A stretch of 37,334 nucleotides of DNA from an uncultured Clostridia bacterium (GTDB taxonomy: Bacteria; Bacillota; Clostridia; TANB77; CAG-508): assembly GCA_934149165.1 (NCBI GenBank), contig CAKPDY010000015.1, positions 1-37,334 on the forward strand, in the 5' to 3' direction. The position numbers were made by a program, and so were the translations under genes. Shown here in pieces: positions 17,006 through 26,869 of the stretch. The notes beneath the pieces are model-generated. The model searched no databases and was not told the origin of the DNA. It saw only the letters and a program-made list of their open reading frames with translations. Numbering within the stretch: position 1 is the first letter of the stretch; every line of letters starts with the position of its first letter.

Positions 17006-18058
17006 TTACAACATTAAATTATCAAAAATAAATTGTTCTTGCATTCTTTTTAATGATTGTTTTATTGTTCTAGCTCTAATTTCGCCTATTCCTTCAACTT
17101 CGTCTAATGCTGGAATATCCGCTGCTAGAATATGTTGAAAAGATTTAAATGATTTTACTAAATTTTCAACAATATTATTTGGCACCCTTGGTATTTTACT
17201 TAAAACTCTATACCCTTTTGTAAAAACACCAACTTCATCATAATTATCAAAATCTTCATATCCTAATAATTTCGCAATTAATTGTGGTTTTATTAATTCA
17301 TCTTGAGTAATATCTTTTATTTCTCCTAAAATTTGTTCTGGTACTTTTTTCTTACCTTGAACCATATAATCTTTTACTATAAACAACTCCTCAATCTCTA
17401 AACCACCTATTAATTCATCTAATTGAAGTTGTAGTAATCTACCTTCTTCTCCTAATTCATATATTGCTTTTCGAACTTCTTCTGCAACTTTCATTACCAT
17501 CTCTGCTCTTTGAAGGGCCACTATCACATTTTCTAATGTAACTATATCATTAAATTCATACTCATTTAATAAACTTAATTTACTATCAAATACTTTTTTA
17601 TATTTTTCTACTGTTTGTAATGCTTGATTAGCTTTTGTTATTACTTTTGATGTATCTTCCAATACATATCTAAAATTCCCCTTAAAAAGGGTAATAATAT
17701 TTCTTCTTTGTGATACACTTATAACTAATTCACCTGTTTGTTTAGCTGTTCTTTCTGCAGTTCTGTGCCTTGTCCCAGTTTCTGATGTAATTATATCTGA
17801 AGATGGAATTAATTGAGTGTTTGCAAGCAATATTCTTCTTAAATCTGCACTTAAAACTATTGCTCCATCCATTTTTGCAAGTTCATATAATTTTGCAGGT
17901 GTGTATTCTACATCAATACTAAATCCTCCATCAACTATATCTAATACTTCTTTAGTATCTCCAATTACAATTAATGCACCGGTTTTTGCTTTTAATATGT
18001 TCTCTAGACCTTCTCTTATTTTTGTACCTGGTGCTATTAATTTAAGAATTTCCATCAT
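17006..18058 (-). CDS. disA: DNA integrity scanning diadenylate cyclase DisA
   Basis: DisA makes c-di-AMP and pauses on recombination intermediates. The DAC domain (1-140) carries DGAIVLS and the GTRHRTAE motif (RHR) of the active site. A helical spine and a C-terminal HhH DNA-binding domain (ALDEVEGIGEIRARTIKQSL) follow. About 350 residues is the family length. I chose ATG 18056-18058, preceded by AGAGGA at 7 bases; a GTG nine codons earlier (18083-18085) is possible but lies far from its AAGGAGG. It follows radA closely, the conserved Firmicutes pair. RadA restrains DisA activity in related species. Confidence 0.95.
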   Translation of the reverse strand: MMEILKLIAPGTKIREGLENILKAKTGALIVIGDTKEVLDIVDGGFSIDVEYTPAKLYELAKMDGAIVLSADLRRILLANTQLIPSSDIITSETGTRHRTAERTAKQTGELVISVSQRRNIITLFKGNFRYVLEDTSKVITKANQALQTVEKYKKVFDSKLSLLNEYEFNDIVTLENVIVALQRAEMVMKVAEEVRKAIYELGEEGRLLQLQLDELIGGLEIEELFIVKDYMVQGKKKVPEQILGEIKDITQDELIKPQLIAKLLGYEDFDNYDEVGVFTKGYRVLSKIPRVPNNIVENLVKSFKSFQHILAADIPALDEVEGIGEIRARTIKQSLKRMQEQFIFDNLML

Positions 18059-18121
18059 TGAATTGTCCTCTTTTATAAAACCCACTTACTCTGCAAACCT
18101 CCTTTTTATTGTATAACATTG

Positions 18122-19495
18122 CTATTTAAGTCCTAATTTTTTCATTGCTTCATTAATATTTTTCACACCTATTATATCTAATTTATAGCTTTCTTTCAAT
18201 AGTTTTTTATTACTTTCTGGAATTATGCATGTCTTAAATCCCAATTTTTCTGCCTCTTTCAACCTTTTTTCTATTAAATTGACACTTCTTATTTCTCCTG
18301 TTAATCCAACCTCCCCAATTACAACTACATCTTTTTCAATGCTTAAATTCTTAAAACTTGATGCAACTGCTATTACAATTCCTAAATCTACAGCTGGTTC
18401 TGTTATTCTCATTCCACTTACAACATTTACATATGCATCCTGATTTCCCAAATTAAATCCTGCCTTTTTTTCTAAAACAGCCATTAACAATGTTAGCCTA
18501 TTATAATCTATACCATTGGCATTTCTTCTAGGCATACCAAATACACTAGGTGTTGTTAATGCTTGTAATTCTATTAATAATGGTCTTGTACCTTCTATAC
18601 TTGCTACAATTACAGAACCTGCTGGATTATCATCTCTTTCTGAAATTAACACTGCTGATGGATTAGAAATTTCCACCATTCCTTCATTTTGCATTTCAAA
18701 CATTCCAACCTCATTTGTAGAGCCAAACCTATTTTTAACACCACGCAAAATTCTATATGAAAAATACCTTTCACCTTCTAAATATAATACTGTATCAACC
18801 ATATGTTCTAAAACTCTTGGTCCAGCAATATTTCCCTCTTTTGTAACATGTCCAATTATTATAGTAGTTATACCATTAACTTTGCATAATTTCATTATTC
18901 TTGCAGTAATTTCTCTAACCTGACTAACTGTACCTGGTGCAGAAGTTATTTCATCTGAATACATAGTTTGAATAGAATCTATTATAACAAGTTTTGGATT
19001 CATTTCTAAAATTGCACTTTCAATTATATCCATATCGGTTTCTCCCAAAAACATTAAATTAGGATTATTAATCTCCAACCTATCTGCCCTTAATTTTATC
19101 TGTTCTGCAGACTCTTCTCCTGAAACATATAAAACACTACCATCACCTTTAATTTTATCACAAATTTGTAAAATTAAAGTAGACTTACCAATACCTGGTT
19201 CTCCACCAACAAGAACCAAAGAACCAAACACTAAACCACCACCAAGTACTCTATCTAATTCATCAAACCCAGTAGACACACGCACACTTTCTTTTCCAAC
19301 AACTTCATTTAATTTTAGTGGCTTGCAACTCTTTTTGTTAACCACTTGCCCACTAATTCCTTTATCTACAGACTTACTTAACTTTTCTTCATAAAAACTA
19401 TTCCACTCATTACATCCAGGACACTTTCCAAGCCATTTACTTGATTCATATCCACAATTACTACACACAAACACTGTTTTAACCTTTGTTGCCAT
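18122..19495 (-). CDS. radA: DNA repair protein RadA
   Basis: A 457-residue RecA-like branch-migration helicase. It has an N-terminal zinc finger (CSNCGYESSKWLGKCPGC), Walker A GGEPGIGKST (about 92-101), Walker B LVIIDSIQ, the RadA-specific KNRFGSTNEVG and a C-terminal Lon-protease-like domain (VSGMRITEPAVDLGI, VVIGEVGLTGE). Length and order match the family. The ATG follows AAGGAGG, and a promoter lies about 45 bases upstream. It is the first gene of a unit with disA and the cyclophilin. Confidence 0.97.
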   Translation of the reverse strand: MATKVKTVFVCSNCGYESSKWLGKCPGCNEWNSFYEEKLSKSVDKGISGQVVNKKSCKPLKLNEVVGKESVRVSTGFDELDRVLGGGLVFGSLVLVGGEPGIGKSTLILQICDKIKGDGSVLYVSGEESAEQIKLRADRLEINNPNLMFLGETDMDIIESAILEMNPKLVIIDSIQTMYSDEITSAPGTVSQVREITARIMKLCKVNGITTIIIGHVTKEGNIAGPRVLEHMVDTVLYLEGERYFSYRILRGVKNRFGSTNEVGMFEMQNEGMVEISNPSAVLISERDDNPAGSVIVASIEGTRPLLIELQALTTPSVFGMPRRNANGIDYNRLTLLMAVLEKKAGFNLGNQDAYVNVVSGMRITEPAVDLGIVIAVASSFKNLSIEKDVVVIGEVGLTGEIRSVNLIEKRLKEAEKLGFKTCIIPESNKKLLKESYKLDIIGVKNINEAMKKLGLK

Positions 19496-19540
19496 CTATT
19501 TGCTAACCTCCTTTTTACACATTTTTTCTTTGCATTAACA

Positions 19541-19570
19541 ATTATATACCATACATTATTATTCTTTCAA
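19541..19570 (-). promoter_or_regulatory. Promoter of radA-disA
   Basis: TTGAAA (19565-19570, minus strand), 18-base spacer, TATAAT (19541-19546), followed by AAGGAGG and the radA ATG. Confidence 0.75.
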
Positions 19571-19930
19571 CACCTACTTTCAGGCAGATTATTGCAAAGG
19601 TAAAAAATACTTTCCTAATTATAAGAATAAAAAAGTGATGTTGACCTTAACCAAAAGTTAAACTTTTAATTTACATTCAACATCACTAAAATGAAATAAT
19701 TTTATTAAATTGACAATAAAAAAATCAGACAAAAATCACCATTTGAAAATAAACTAAAAAATTTTATTAAAAATAATTTAAAGTTAATGATATTATGTTA
19801 ATCGAATTTTATTACATTTACATTCAAATGTCAATATATTTTTTCCATATTTTTCCATTTATATAAATAAAAAAACTTTATTTTCAACATTTTTAACATA
19901 TCAGTAAATATTTACTCTTGTTATGGTAAA
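19571..19930. other. Gene-free AT-rich stretch with one folded element
   Basis: Between radA and the beta-CASP gene there is no credible coding frame. At 19635-19686 a 10-bp stem (GTGATGTTGA / TCAACATCAC) encloses a smaller AAAAGTT/AACTTTT palindrome (19653-19667). The outer stem has higher G+C than anything around it. This may be a terminator, an attenuator or a small RNA. The rest (19690-19930) is plain AT-rich sequence. Confidence 0.5.
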
Positions 19931-19963
19931 ACACACAAGTTAGGTATAAAACCTAACTGTGTA
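19931..19963 (-). terminator. Terminator overlapping the end of the beta-CASP gene
   Basis: On the minus strand ACACAGTTAGGT pairs with ACCTAACTTGTGT with one bulge. The stop codon TAG lies within the first arm, and GTTTTA follows. Confidence 0.65.
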
Positions 19964-21605
19964 CTTCAACTATTTTTACAATTTGTTGTTCAAGCTCCTT
20001 AATTCTTTCATTTAATTTTTCTATTTCAGAATCATTTGTATCATCAGCAGATAAATCCTCTTTTATCATTACTTCCATATCTTCTAATTCTTCTTTTAAA
20101 GTTTCCATTCTATCTAAAACCTGTAATCTCAAGTACTTTTGTGCATGTGTTTTTTCTATTTTATCTACCATTTTTATTGTTTCATCCAAATTATATGTTT
20201 CTCCAAAATCTGGAATTGTTACTGGAATATCTGTTGTTTCATTTATTTTCTGTTTTAACACCTTTTGACCTTCTAGCTCACCATGTACAAGAAATATATG
20301 TTGTGGTTTTTTAATAAATGAATACACAAAATTTAATAAACCTTCTTGGTCTGCATGTCCAGAATATCCTTCTATATATTCTATTCGTGCATTAACAGCT
20401 ATATCCTCACCAAAAATTTTTACTGTTTTAGCTCCATCTACTATTTTTCTTCCTAATGTTCCTGGTGCTTGATATCCAACAAACAATATTGTATTTTTTG
20501 GATTCCATATATTATGTTTTAAATGGTGTTTTATTCTACCCACTTCACACATTCCACTAGCAGAAATAATTATTGAAGATTCATCCTTTTCATTCAATTC
20601 TTTTGATTCTTCTGCTGTTCTTGTAAATTTTAAGCCTGGAAATTCTAACGGATTATCTCCACTTTGAATTAATTGTTGTGTTTCTTCATCAAACAAATTC
20701 ATATTTTCTTTAAACACTTCTGTTGCAGATATTGCAAGAGGACTATCTACATATACTGGTGTATGCATCAATATTTCAAATTTCTTTTGAAAATCATTAT
20801 CTAATCTATTTTCCTTCATATTATTTAATTCATATAAAATTTCTTGTGTTCTTCCCACTGCAAATGAAGGTATAACAACAGTTCCACCATTTCTAATTGT
20901 ATCTGTTACAATATCTATAAACAATTCTGCTTTTTCATCATTTCTCATATGATGTCTATTTCCATATGTTGATTCCATAACTAAAAAATCAGCATCTTCT
21001 ATCATTGTTGGCTCAGATAATAATGGAATATCATTATTTCCTAAATCACCTGAAAACACTATTTTTTTATTAACTCCATTTTCTTTTACCCATATTTCAA
21101 TAATTGAAGACCCTAGCATATGTCCCGCATCATTAAATCTTACATGTATATTATCATCTATTTCAATTAGTTGATCATAACTTACAGGTTCAAATAATTC
21201 TAATGATAACAATGCTGTTTGAACATCATAAATTGGTTCTCTTGCCTTTTCACCTTTCCTCATTCTTTTTCTATTTTTCCATTCTGATTCCATTTCTTGT
21301 ATATGTCCACTATCTGGCAACATTATTGCACATAAATCACATGTTGCTTTTGTTGCATAAATTTTATTTCTATAACCATCTTTATACAATTTTGGTATTC
21401 TTCCAGAATGGTCTATATGTGCATGTGTTAATAACATAAAATCAATTTCATCTATATTAAATTGAAAATCTTCCTCATTTTCTATTTCATCTTTTGCTTG
21501 CCCTTGAAACAGTCCACAATCTACTAAAAATTTTTTTCCAGCACCCTCTACTAAAAAATTAGAGCCTGTTACTGTTCTAGTTGCACCAAGAAAAGTTACT
21601 TTCAT
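19953..21605 (-). CDS. Beta-CASP metallo-beta-lactamase protein, RNase-like
   Basis: A 550-residue protein. It has a metallo-beta-lactamase domain (GATRTVTGS start; LTHAHIDHSG metal site near 57-64; SGDLGN; ESTYGNRHH), a beta-CASP insertion (about 180-400) and the closing motifs ISASGMCEVGR, GYSGHADQEGL and VHGE. This is the CPSF73/YSH1-type architecture of RNA-processing nucleases found in many bacteria besides RNase J. A coiled-coil tail (about 490-550) is added. I start at ATG 21603-21605, after AAAGGA; a TTG four codons earlier is in frame. It is last in the rsmD-ftsK gene run and has its own terminator. RNase activity is inferred from family membership. Confidence 0.88.
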   Translation of the reverse strand: MKVTFLGATRTVTGSNFLVEGAGKKFLVDCGLFQGQAKDEIENEEDFQFNIDEIDFMLLTHAHIDHSGRIPKLYKDGYRNKIYATKATCDLCAIMLPDSGHIQEMESEWKNRKRMRKGEKAREPIYDVQTALLSLELFEPVSYDQLIEIDDNIHVRFNDAGHMLGSSIIEIWVKENGVNKKIVFSGDLGNNDIPLLSEPTMIEDADFLVMESTYGNRHHMRNDEKAELFIDIVTDTIRNGGTVVIPSFAVGRTQEILYELNNMKENRLDNDFQKKFEILMHTPVYVDSPLAISATEVFKENMNLFDEETQQLIQSGDNPLEFPGLKFTRTAEESKELNEKDESSIIISASGMCEVGRIKHHLKHNIWNPKNTILFVGYQAPGTLGRKIVDGAKTVKIFGEDIAVNARIEYIEGYSGHADQEGLLNFVYSFIKKPQHIFLVHGELEGQKVLKQKINETTDIPVTIPDFGETYNLDETIKMVDKIEKTHAQKYLRLQVLDRMETLKEELEDMEVMIKEDLSADDTNDSEIEKLNERIKELEQQIVKIVEVHS

Positions 21606-21668
21606 ATTAATTATCAATCCTTTCTTTTATATGTTTTATTTAAAAACTACATATTTCTTGCTATTACA

Positions 21669-23216
21669 TTAAAACATAAATTTTATTTTTTTATCTTTTC
21701 TGTTTATTACCTCTTCTTCAAAAGGTATTTCAAAATCTTCATTATAATCTAACATATTAGAGTCAAAATATTCAACTTGTATTTCATCTTTAGTTTTAAA
21801 ACTAATTTTTATAACTAAATTATCTAATTTAATCATTTTTGTTTTAAATATATATTTTAAAATTTTATAATTTAATTCTTCTAATTTAAATCCTGTATCT
21901 ATACATTTCATTCCAATAATTTTATTAATTAATTTTCTAATAACTTCTTCAAATTTATTATTAACCTTCTCATTTGAAATTATTTTTTTATCTTTTTTAT
22001 ATGGCAAATTTGTAAAATATCTTAATTTTAAAACAATATTAAATAAATCTTTTCTATTATTTGTTTTTTCAATTTTGGTTTCCATGCATTCTAAAAAAAG
22101 CAATTCAAAATTAATTAATTTGGTTGTTAAACTAATTTTATTTTGTTCTTCTTTTACAGAATTATATAAATTTAGTTTTTTCTGATTTTCCTCTTGGGTT
22201 TTTAAAAATTCCTTTGGGCTTAACAAATTATTATTTTTATTCATTATTTTTAATAATTTTTCCCTATCTTTTTCCATATTATCAACAAAATCACTTATAC
22301 ACAAATACCTGCATTCTTCAGTTTTTAAGCTTTTTTCGTACTGTTTTTTTATTAAATTAATATCATTTAAAATAACATCCATTTTCTGAATTTTCTTTAT
22401 TACTAGTAAATTACTTTTAGTTTTAATATCTATAAAATCTTTTCTATTATTTAAAACATTTATTTTACCTAAAATACTGCTTTTATATTTTAAACATTTT
22501 TTATGATTTTCAACAGAACTATTATTATATAAAATTACAGCTAATTCAAATAATGATGTTGTAATTTTTTTACCTTTTTCCCCCAAGTCTTTGTTAATTA
22601 CTTCCTCTTCAATTTTTTTTAACATATTACGTAATTCATTATTCATTAATTCATTCACAAAATTATATCCAAATAATATTAATAAATTTTGATATATTAA
22701 ATTATATTCTATATTTTTACTATCACTAATTTCTACATTCCAAGACCAACCATTAAAATCACGAATTGGTTCTATAGAATTTATTGTTTTTCCTTTATTT
22801 AACATATTTATCATACAATTTACTGTTAAATTTTTCAGTTTACTAATTTCTGAAATTTCATTTAATTCATAAATTGCATATAATAATATAACTTCATTAG
22901 GAAAACATCTAATTTCTCCATTTTTCTTATCAATTATATACTTTTTTGTTTTTGTACATTCTTTAGGAGATAAAATCTTTATTTTATTGCACTTATTATT
23001 TATAATATTTATATACTCTTCTAAATATTTATTTTTAGTTTCTGTTTCTTTTTTTACATCTATATAATCTTTATAAAAATTATCAATTTTATAAAAAATA
23101 CTAAGAATAAGACTTTTTGCTTCTTCGTCAAATTCTTTATTTTCTAATATCAATTCTAATTCATTTTTATAATCTCTTCTATTTAATTTTAATAATATTC
23201 TTTCTTTTTCTCCCAA
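21669..23216 (-). CDS. Unknown lysine/asparagine-rich 515-residue protein
   Basis: I do not recognise this family. The protein is intact, highly charged (Lys, Glu, Asn), mostly helical by composition and has no signal peptide or clear membrane helix. Coiled-coil-like stretches appear at about 45-75, 200-220 and 290-360. A more globular part lies near residues 95-195 (NGEIRCFPNEVILLYAIYEL, RDFNGWSWNVEI) and a beta-rich, acidic end near 440-500 (KLDNLVIKISFKTKDEIQVEYF). It follows ftsK by about 50 bases and precedes the beta-CASP gene, so it is probably cotranscribed with them. No nucleotide-binding or catalytic motif is evident. Base composition matches its neighbours. Confidence 0.75.
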   Translation of the reverse strand: MGEKERILLKLNRRDYKNELELILENKEFDEEAKSLILSIFYKIDNFYKDYIDVKKETETKNKYLEEYINIINNKCNKIKILSPKECTKTKKYIIDKKNGEIRCFPNEVILLYAIYELNEISEISKLKNLTVNCMINMLNKGKTINSIEPIRDFNGWSWNVEISDSKNIEYNLIYQNLLILFGYNFVNELMNNELRNMLKKIEEEVINKDLGEKGKKITTSLFELAVILYNNSSVENHKKCLKYKSSILGKINVLNNRKDFIDIKTKSNLLVIKKIQKMDVILNDINLIKKQYEKSLKTEECRYLCISDFVDNMEKDREKLLKIMNKNNNLLSPKEFLKTQEENQKKLNLYNSVKEEQNKISLTTKLINFELLFLECMETKIEKTNNRKDLFNIVLKLRYFTNLPYKKDKKIISNEKVNNKFEEVIRKLINKIIGMKCIDTGFKLEELNYKILKYIFKTKMIKLDNLVIKISFKTKDEIQVEYFDSNMLDYNEDFEIPFEEEVINRKDKKIKFMF

Positions 23217-23268
23217 AATAAAACTCTCTCCTCTTTTATATTACATCTCTCTTTTTGTGTATTCTAAT

Positions 23269-25623
23269 TTATTCATTTGTATCTGAAGTAGACATTTTTA
23301 ATTCGTTTAATCTATCTAATGTCATTAAAACTTGTCTTGGTTTGCTTCCTTGATACCCTGAAATTACGCCTCTTTCCTCTAATTGATCTATTATTCTTCC
23401 AGCTCTTGCATAACCAACTTTAAATTTTCTTTGAATAAATGAAGTAGAAGCTTGCCCTGTTTCAACAACAACTTCCATTGCCTCTGATAAAAATGGATCT
23501 GTATCATCATCACTTGATGCTCCTTCTTCTAGTTCTTTATCTGATTTATTATTATTTTCTATACTTTCCAAAATGTCTTCACTATAATGAGCTGTTCCAT
23601 TTGCCTTAACAAAACCAACAATTTTTTCAACTTCTTCATCAGAAACAAAAGCACCTTGTATTCTTGTTGGTTTAGAAGAACCTGCTGGTGAAAATAACAT
23701 ATCACCTTTTCCTAATAATTTTTCTGCACCTACCATATCTAAAATTGTTCTTGAATCAACTTGTGATGATACAGCAAATGCTATTCTTGATGGAACATTT
23801 GCTTTAATTAAACCTGTTATTACATCAACAGATGGTCTTTGTGTTGCAATAACTAAATGCATTCCAGCAGCTCTAGCCTTTTGTGCTAATCTACAAATTG
23901 CATCTTCTACATCTTTTGCTGCAACCATCATTAAATCTGCAAGCTCATCTATTATAATTACAATTTGAGGTAAAATTCCGCCTTCACCTTCTTTTTCTAT
24001 TGTTGCATTATAACCTTTTAAATCCCTTACACCTTTACATGCAAACTTATTGTATCTATCATCCATTTCTTGAACTGCCCATGCAAGTGCACCTGCTGCT
24101 TTTCTTGGGTCTGTTACAACTGGAATTAAAAGATGTGGTATTCCATTATATACAGAAAGTTCAACAACTTTCGGGTCAACCATAACCAATTTTACTTCAC
24201 TTGGTTTTGCATTATAAATTATACTTGTTATTATAGTATTTATACATACACTTTTTCCAGAACCTGTAGAGCCAGCAATTAATACATGTGGCATTTTTGC
24301 TATATCTGCTATAACAACTTGACCTGCAACATCTTTTCCCAATGCAACACTTAGTTTTGATTTATTATTTTCAAATTCCTCTGTTTCTATTACATCTCTT
24401 AAATGAACAGCTTCTTTTTCTTTATTTGGCACCTCTATTCCTACAGCCTGTTTTCCTGGTATTGGAGCTTCAATTCTTATTGTTTCTGCTGCTAAATTTA
24501 ATGCAATATCATCTGCTAAATTTGCTATTTTACTAACTCTAACTCCTTCTGCTGGTTTTAATTCATACCTTGTTATTGCAGGTCCAACAGAAACATTTTC
24601 AACTTTAGCAGACACACCAAAACTATACAATGTTTTTTGTAATTTTGCAGCAGTATCTGTTAAAGCTCTTGCACCAGCTTTAGTTCCTTTTTTAGTATTT
24701 TTACTTAATAAATTCACTGGTGGATATTCATAATGTTCATCTTCAACAACAACAGTATGTTCTAATTGCAAAACTTCTTTTTTATTATCCTGCTTTTTTT
24801 CTTCTTCTTGTTTAAACAAATTTCCTTCTATATAATCAGGGTCATCTTTTAATTCTTTACTTGATTGTTTTTTCATTCCTAATGGTACTATATCATCTGA
24901 ATCATATTTACATTTTTTTAAATTGCCTTCATTATTTTCTAAATTTAATTGTAATTGACTAACTTCTAATGCTTGTTTTCTTTTCTCTTCTTTTTCACGT
25001 AATTTTCTTTCTCTTTTAGTTTCAATTACATTTTCATTAACTTTATTTGAATGTTCATCATTTTCTTCTTTTTCCATTTTGAATTGTTCAATTAAATTTA
25101 ATATAAATTCTGTAGGCTTAAAACCAAACATAAATACTATAAATATAATTGCTAATCCCATAGCTAAAATTACAGTTCCTAGAACTCCTAATAACTTAAT
25201 TAAAGGAAGTGATATTAAAGCACCAATAACTCCACCACCTTTATTCATTGTTCCTAAATAAAATGCTTTTTCTGTTACTTTTGAAACCTCTTGTGTCATA
25301 TCAATTGACTTAGGAACAGAAATTTCGTAAATACTAAAAATAGTACAAATACAGCATAAAATAACTGCATAATGAATTAACTTAGAAGTTATATACTCTT
25401 TATCATCATGTATTAAATTTATTGCAATTGCAAATCCTCCTATTGGAATTACATATTTTACAAGTCCAACTAATCCTCCTAAAAAATCACTTAAAGTTTC
25501 ACCTATATAACCTGACTTAAAATAGATTAAAACTCCACTTAATATACTTGCAACTATTAAAATTACAACAGCTGTATCTAAATTAATTTTCTTTTGTTGC
25601 TTCTTTTTTTTTCTTTTTGCCAA
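23269..25623 (-). CDS. ftsK: DNA translocase FtsK/SpoIIIE
   Basis: A 784-residue DNA pump for chromosome segregation at septa. A basic N-terminus precedes about four membrane helices (18-175), then a charged linker (185-300), the motor (about 330-690) with Walker A GSTGSGKSVCINTI and Walker B IVIIIDELADLMM, and the gamma winged-helix domain (about 715-775; GQASTSFIQRKFKVGYARAG). Length and order match SpoIIIE/FtsK of Firmicutes. The start is TTG (25621-25623), 9 bases after AGGAGG; no better ATG is present. It is downstream of rsmD and a coiled-coil gene. The orienting DNA motif (KOPS/SRS) of this species cannot be seen here. Confidence 0.96.
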   Translation of the reverse strand: MAKRKKKKQQKKINLDTAVVILIVASILSGVLIYFKSGYIGETLSDFLGGLVGLVKYVIPIGGFAIAINLIHDDKEYITSKLIHYAVILCCICTIFSIYEISVPKSIDMTQEVSKVTEKAFYLGTMNKGGGVIGALISLPLIKLLGVLGTVILAMGLAIIFIVFMFGFKPTEFILNLIEQFKMEKEENDEHSNKVNENVIETKRERKLREKEEKRKQALEVSQLQLNLENNEGNLKKCKYDSDDIVPLGMKKQSSKELKDDPDYIEGNLFKQEEEKKQDNKKEVLQLEHTVVVEDEHYEYPPVNLLSKNTKKGTKAGARALTDTAAKLQKTLYSFGVSAKVENVSVGPAITRYELKPAEGVRVSKIANLADDIALNLAAETIRIEAPIPGKQAVGIEVPNKEKEAVHLRDVIETEEFENNKSKLSVALGKDVAGQVVIADIAKMPHVLIAGSTGSGKSVCINTIITSIIYNAKPSEVKLVMVDPKVVELSVYNGIPHLLIPVVTDPRKAAGALAWAVQEMDDRYNKFACKGVRDLKGYNATIEKEGEGGILPQIVIIIDELADLMMVAAKDVEDAICRLAQKARAAGMHLVIATQRPSVDVITGLIKANVPSRIAFAVSSQVDSRTILDMVGAEKLLGKGDMLFSPAGSSKPTRIQGAFVSDEEVEKIVGFVKANGTAHYSEDILESIENNNKSDKELEEGASSDDDTDPFLSEAMEVVVETGQASTSFIQRKFKVGYARAGRIIDQLEERGVISGYQGSKPRQVLMTLDRLNELKMSTSDTNE

Positions 25624-25664
25624 CTTACTTTACCTCCTATGTATGTTTTATTTTATAAAACAAA

Positions 25665-25721
25665 AAAAATGAAAAAAAAGAACTGTTAATTTTTACTGTT
25701 CCATTTTTTCAATTCCTCCTT
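25665..25721 (-). other. Short spacer with a well-placed three-codon reading frame
   Basis: After the stop of the coiled-coil gene, AAGGAGG is followed about 10 bases later by ATG GAA CAG TAA, then TTAACAGTTC and a run of eight T. The tiny frame has a better binding site than many real genes. It may be chance, or a leader peptide before ftsK. Confidence 0.3.
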
Positions 25722-26159
25722 TTATTTAAGTTCTTTTCTATTATTTTGAATTATTTTCAAAGCATCTTCTAAAGCTACTTCTAAACCTTCTAAAATATTA
25801 TCTGCGTAATCTTTAGTTCCTTTTGAAATCTCCCTTGACATTTCATTTGCTGTTTCAATAATTTCTGCTTTTTTCTCATATGCCTTTTTAGTTATTTCAT
25901 TTTCATTAATCATTGATATTATTCTATTTTCAGCCTCTTTTACAATATCATCTGCCTCTTTTTGTGCTTCAACCAATATACGTTGTCTTTCTTCTTTTAT
26001 CCATTTTGCCTGTTTCAATTCATCTGGTAACTTAAGCCTAATTTCCTTAATTACCTCCAAAAGTTCTTCTTTATTAACAATACTCTTTCCAGAAAATGGT
26101 ACTGTTTTACAATTTTCTAATATGTCTTCTAATTCTTCTAATAAAGTAAATATTTCCAT
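25722..26159 (-). CDS. Coiled-coil protein resembling ATP synthase subunit B/H-type stalks
   Basis: A 145-residue, highly charged, almost entirely helical protein (LEELEDILENCKTVPFSGK at the start; EERQRILVEAQKEADDIVKEAENR in the middle). The repeated EA.KEAD pattern is shared with stator-stalk subunits and DivIVA-like tails. A short conserved head (residues 1-50, VPFSGKSIVNKEELLEVI) is typical of a Clostridia family found next to rsmD/coaD. There is no membrane anchor, so it is not the ATP synthase b subunit. Function unknown; position between rsmD and ftsK hints at a housekeeping or cell-envelope role. Confidence 0.75.
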   Translation of the reverse strand: MEIFTLLEELEDILENCKTVPFSGKSIVNKEELLEVIKEIRLKLPDELKQAKWIKEERQRILVEAQKEADDIVKEAENRIISMINENEITKKAYEKKAEIIETANEMSREISKGTKDYADNILEGLEVALEDALKIIQNNRKELK

Positions 26160-26172
26160 GATTTAGCCCCTT

Positions 26173-26724
26173 TCAATTTAAAAATATGAGATTAACTCTG
26201 CCATATTTTCTACAATCATAAATTTGTATATCTAATTTTTTTAAATTTTCAATTTCTCTGTCTTGCTCATCTGTTTCTATTATTATTAAGCCTTCTTCTT
26301 TCAGTAATTTCAAAGACAATATCATCTTAACTGCGTTAACAGCAATATTATCCTTATAAGGTGGGTCTATAAAAATTACGTCAAATGCAATATTTTGTTT
26401 TGATAAATCATTTAAACATTTTTTATAATCTTTATTTAAAACTACAGCATTTTCTTGTAATTTTGTTTTTTCCAAATTTTGATGTATCATAGCTACTGCC
26501 TTATTGGATTTATCACATAAATATGCTTTTTTACATCCTCGGCTTAGAAATTCAATACCTATTGAACCACTACCTGAAAACAAATCTAAAATAATAGAAT
26601 CTTCTATTTTAGTTTGTACAATATTAAATAAAGCCTCTTTAACTCTATCTAATGTTGGTCTTGTAGACAAATCTTCAATTGAATTTAATTTTGTTCCTTT
26701 TGCTCTTCCACTAATTACTCTCAT
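26173..26724 (-). CDS. rsmD: 16S rRNA (guanine966-N2)-methyltransferase RsmD
   Basis: A 183-residue class I methyltransferase. MRVISGRAKG and STRPTLDRVKEALFNI form the N-terminal RsmD signature, LDLFSGSGSIGIEFLSRG binds S-adenosylmethionine, and FIDPPYK is the catalytic (N/D)PPY motif for exocyclic amine methylation. It modifies G966 of 16S rRNA in the 30S head. Normal length. A promoter (26755-26783) and AGAGG precede the ATG, so it begins a new unit. Confidence 0.95.
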   Translation of the reverse strand: MRVISGRAKGTKLNSIEDLSTRPTLDRVKEALFNIVQTKIEDSIILDLFSGSGSIGIEFLSRGCKKAYLCDKSNKAVAMIHQNLEKTKLQENAVVLNKDYKKCLNDLSKQNIAFDVIFIDPPYKDNIAVNAVKMILSLKLLKEEGLIIIETDEQDREIENLKKLDIQIYDCRKYGRVNLIFLN

Positions 26725-26754
26725 ACTAACCTCTTAATTTAAATTCATATATAT

Positions 26755-26783
26755 TTTATATTATGTTTTTTTTAATATGTCAA
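26755..26783 (-). promoter_or_regulatory. Promoter of rsmD-ftsK unit
   Basis: TTGACA (26778-26783, minus strand), 17-base spacer, TATAAA (26755-26760). Upstream DNA carries several ATATTACAA/TTGTAA motifs. Confidence 0.8.
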
Positions 26784-26869
26784 TATAATTAACAAAATTG
26801 TAATATACTCTTAATATTTCTGTAATAAAGTTACAAAATTGTAATATTTTGTTAATATTTTAAGCTTTA

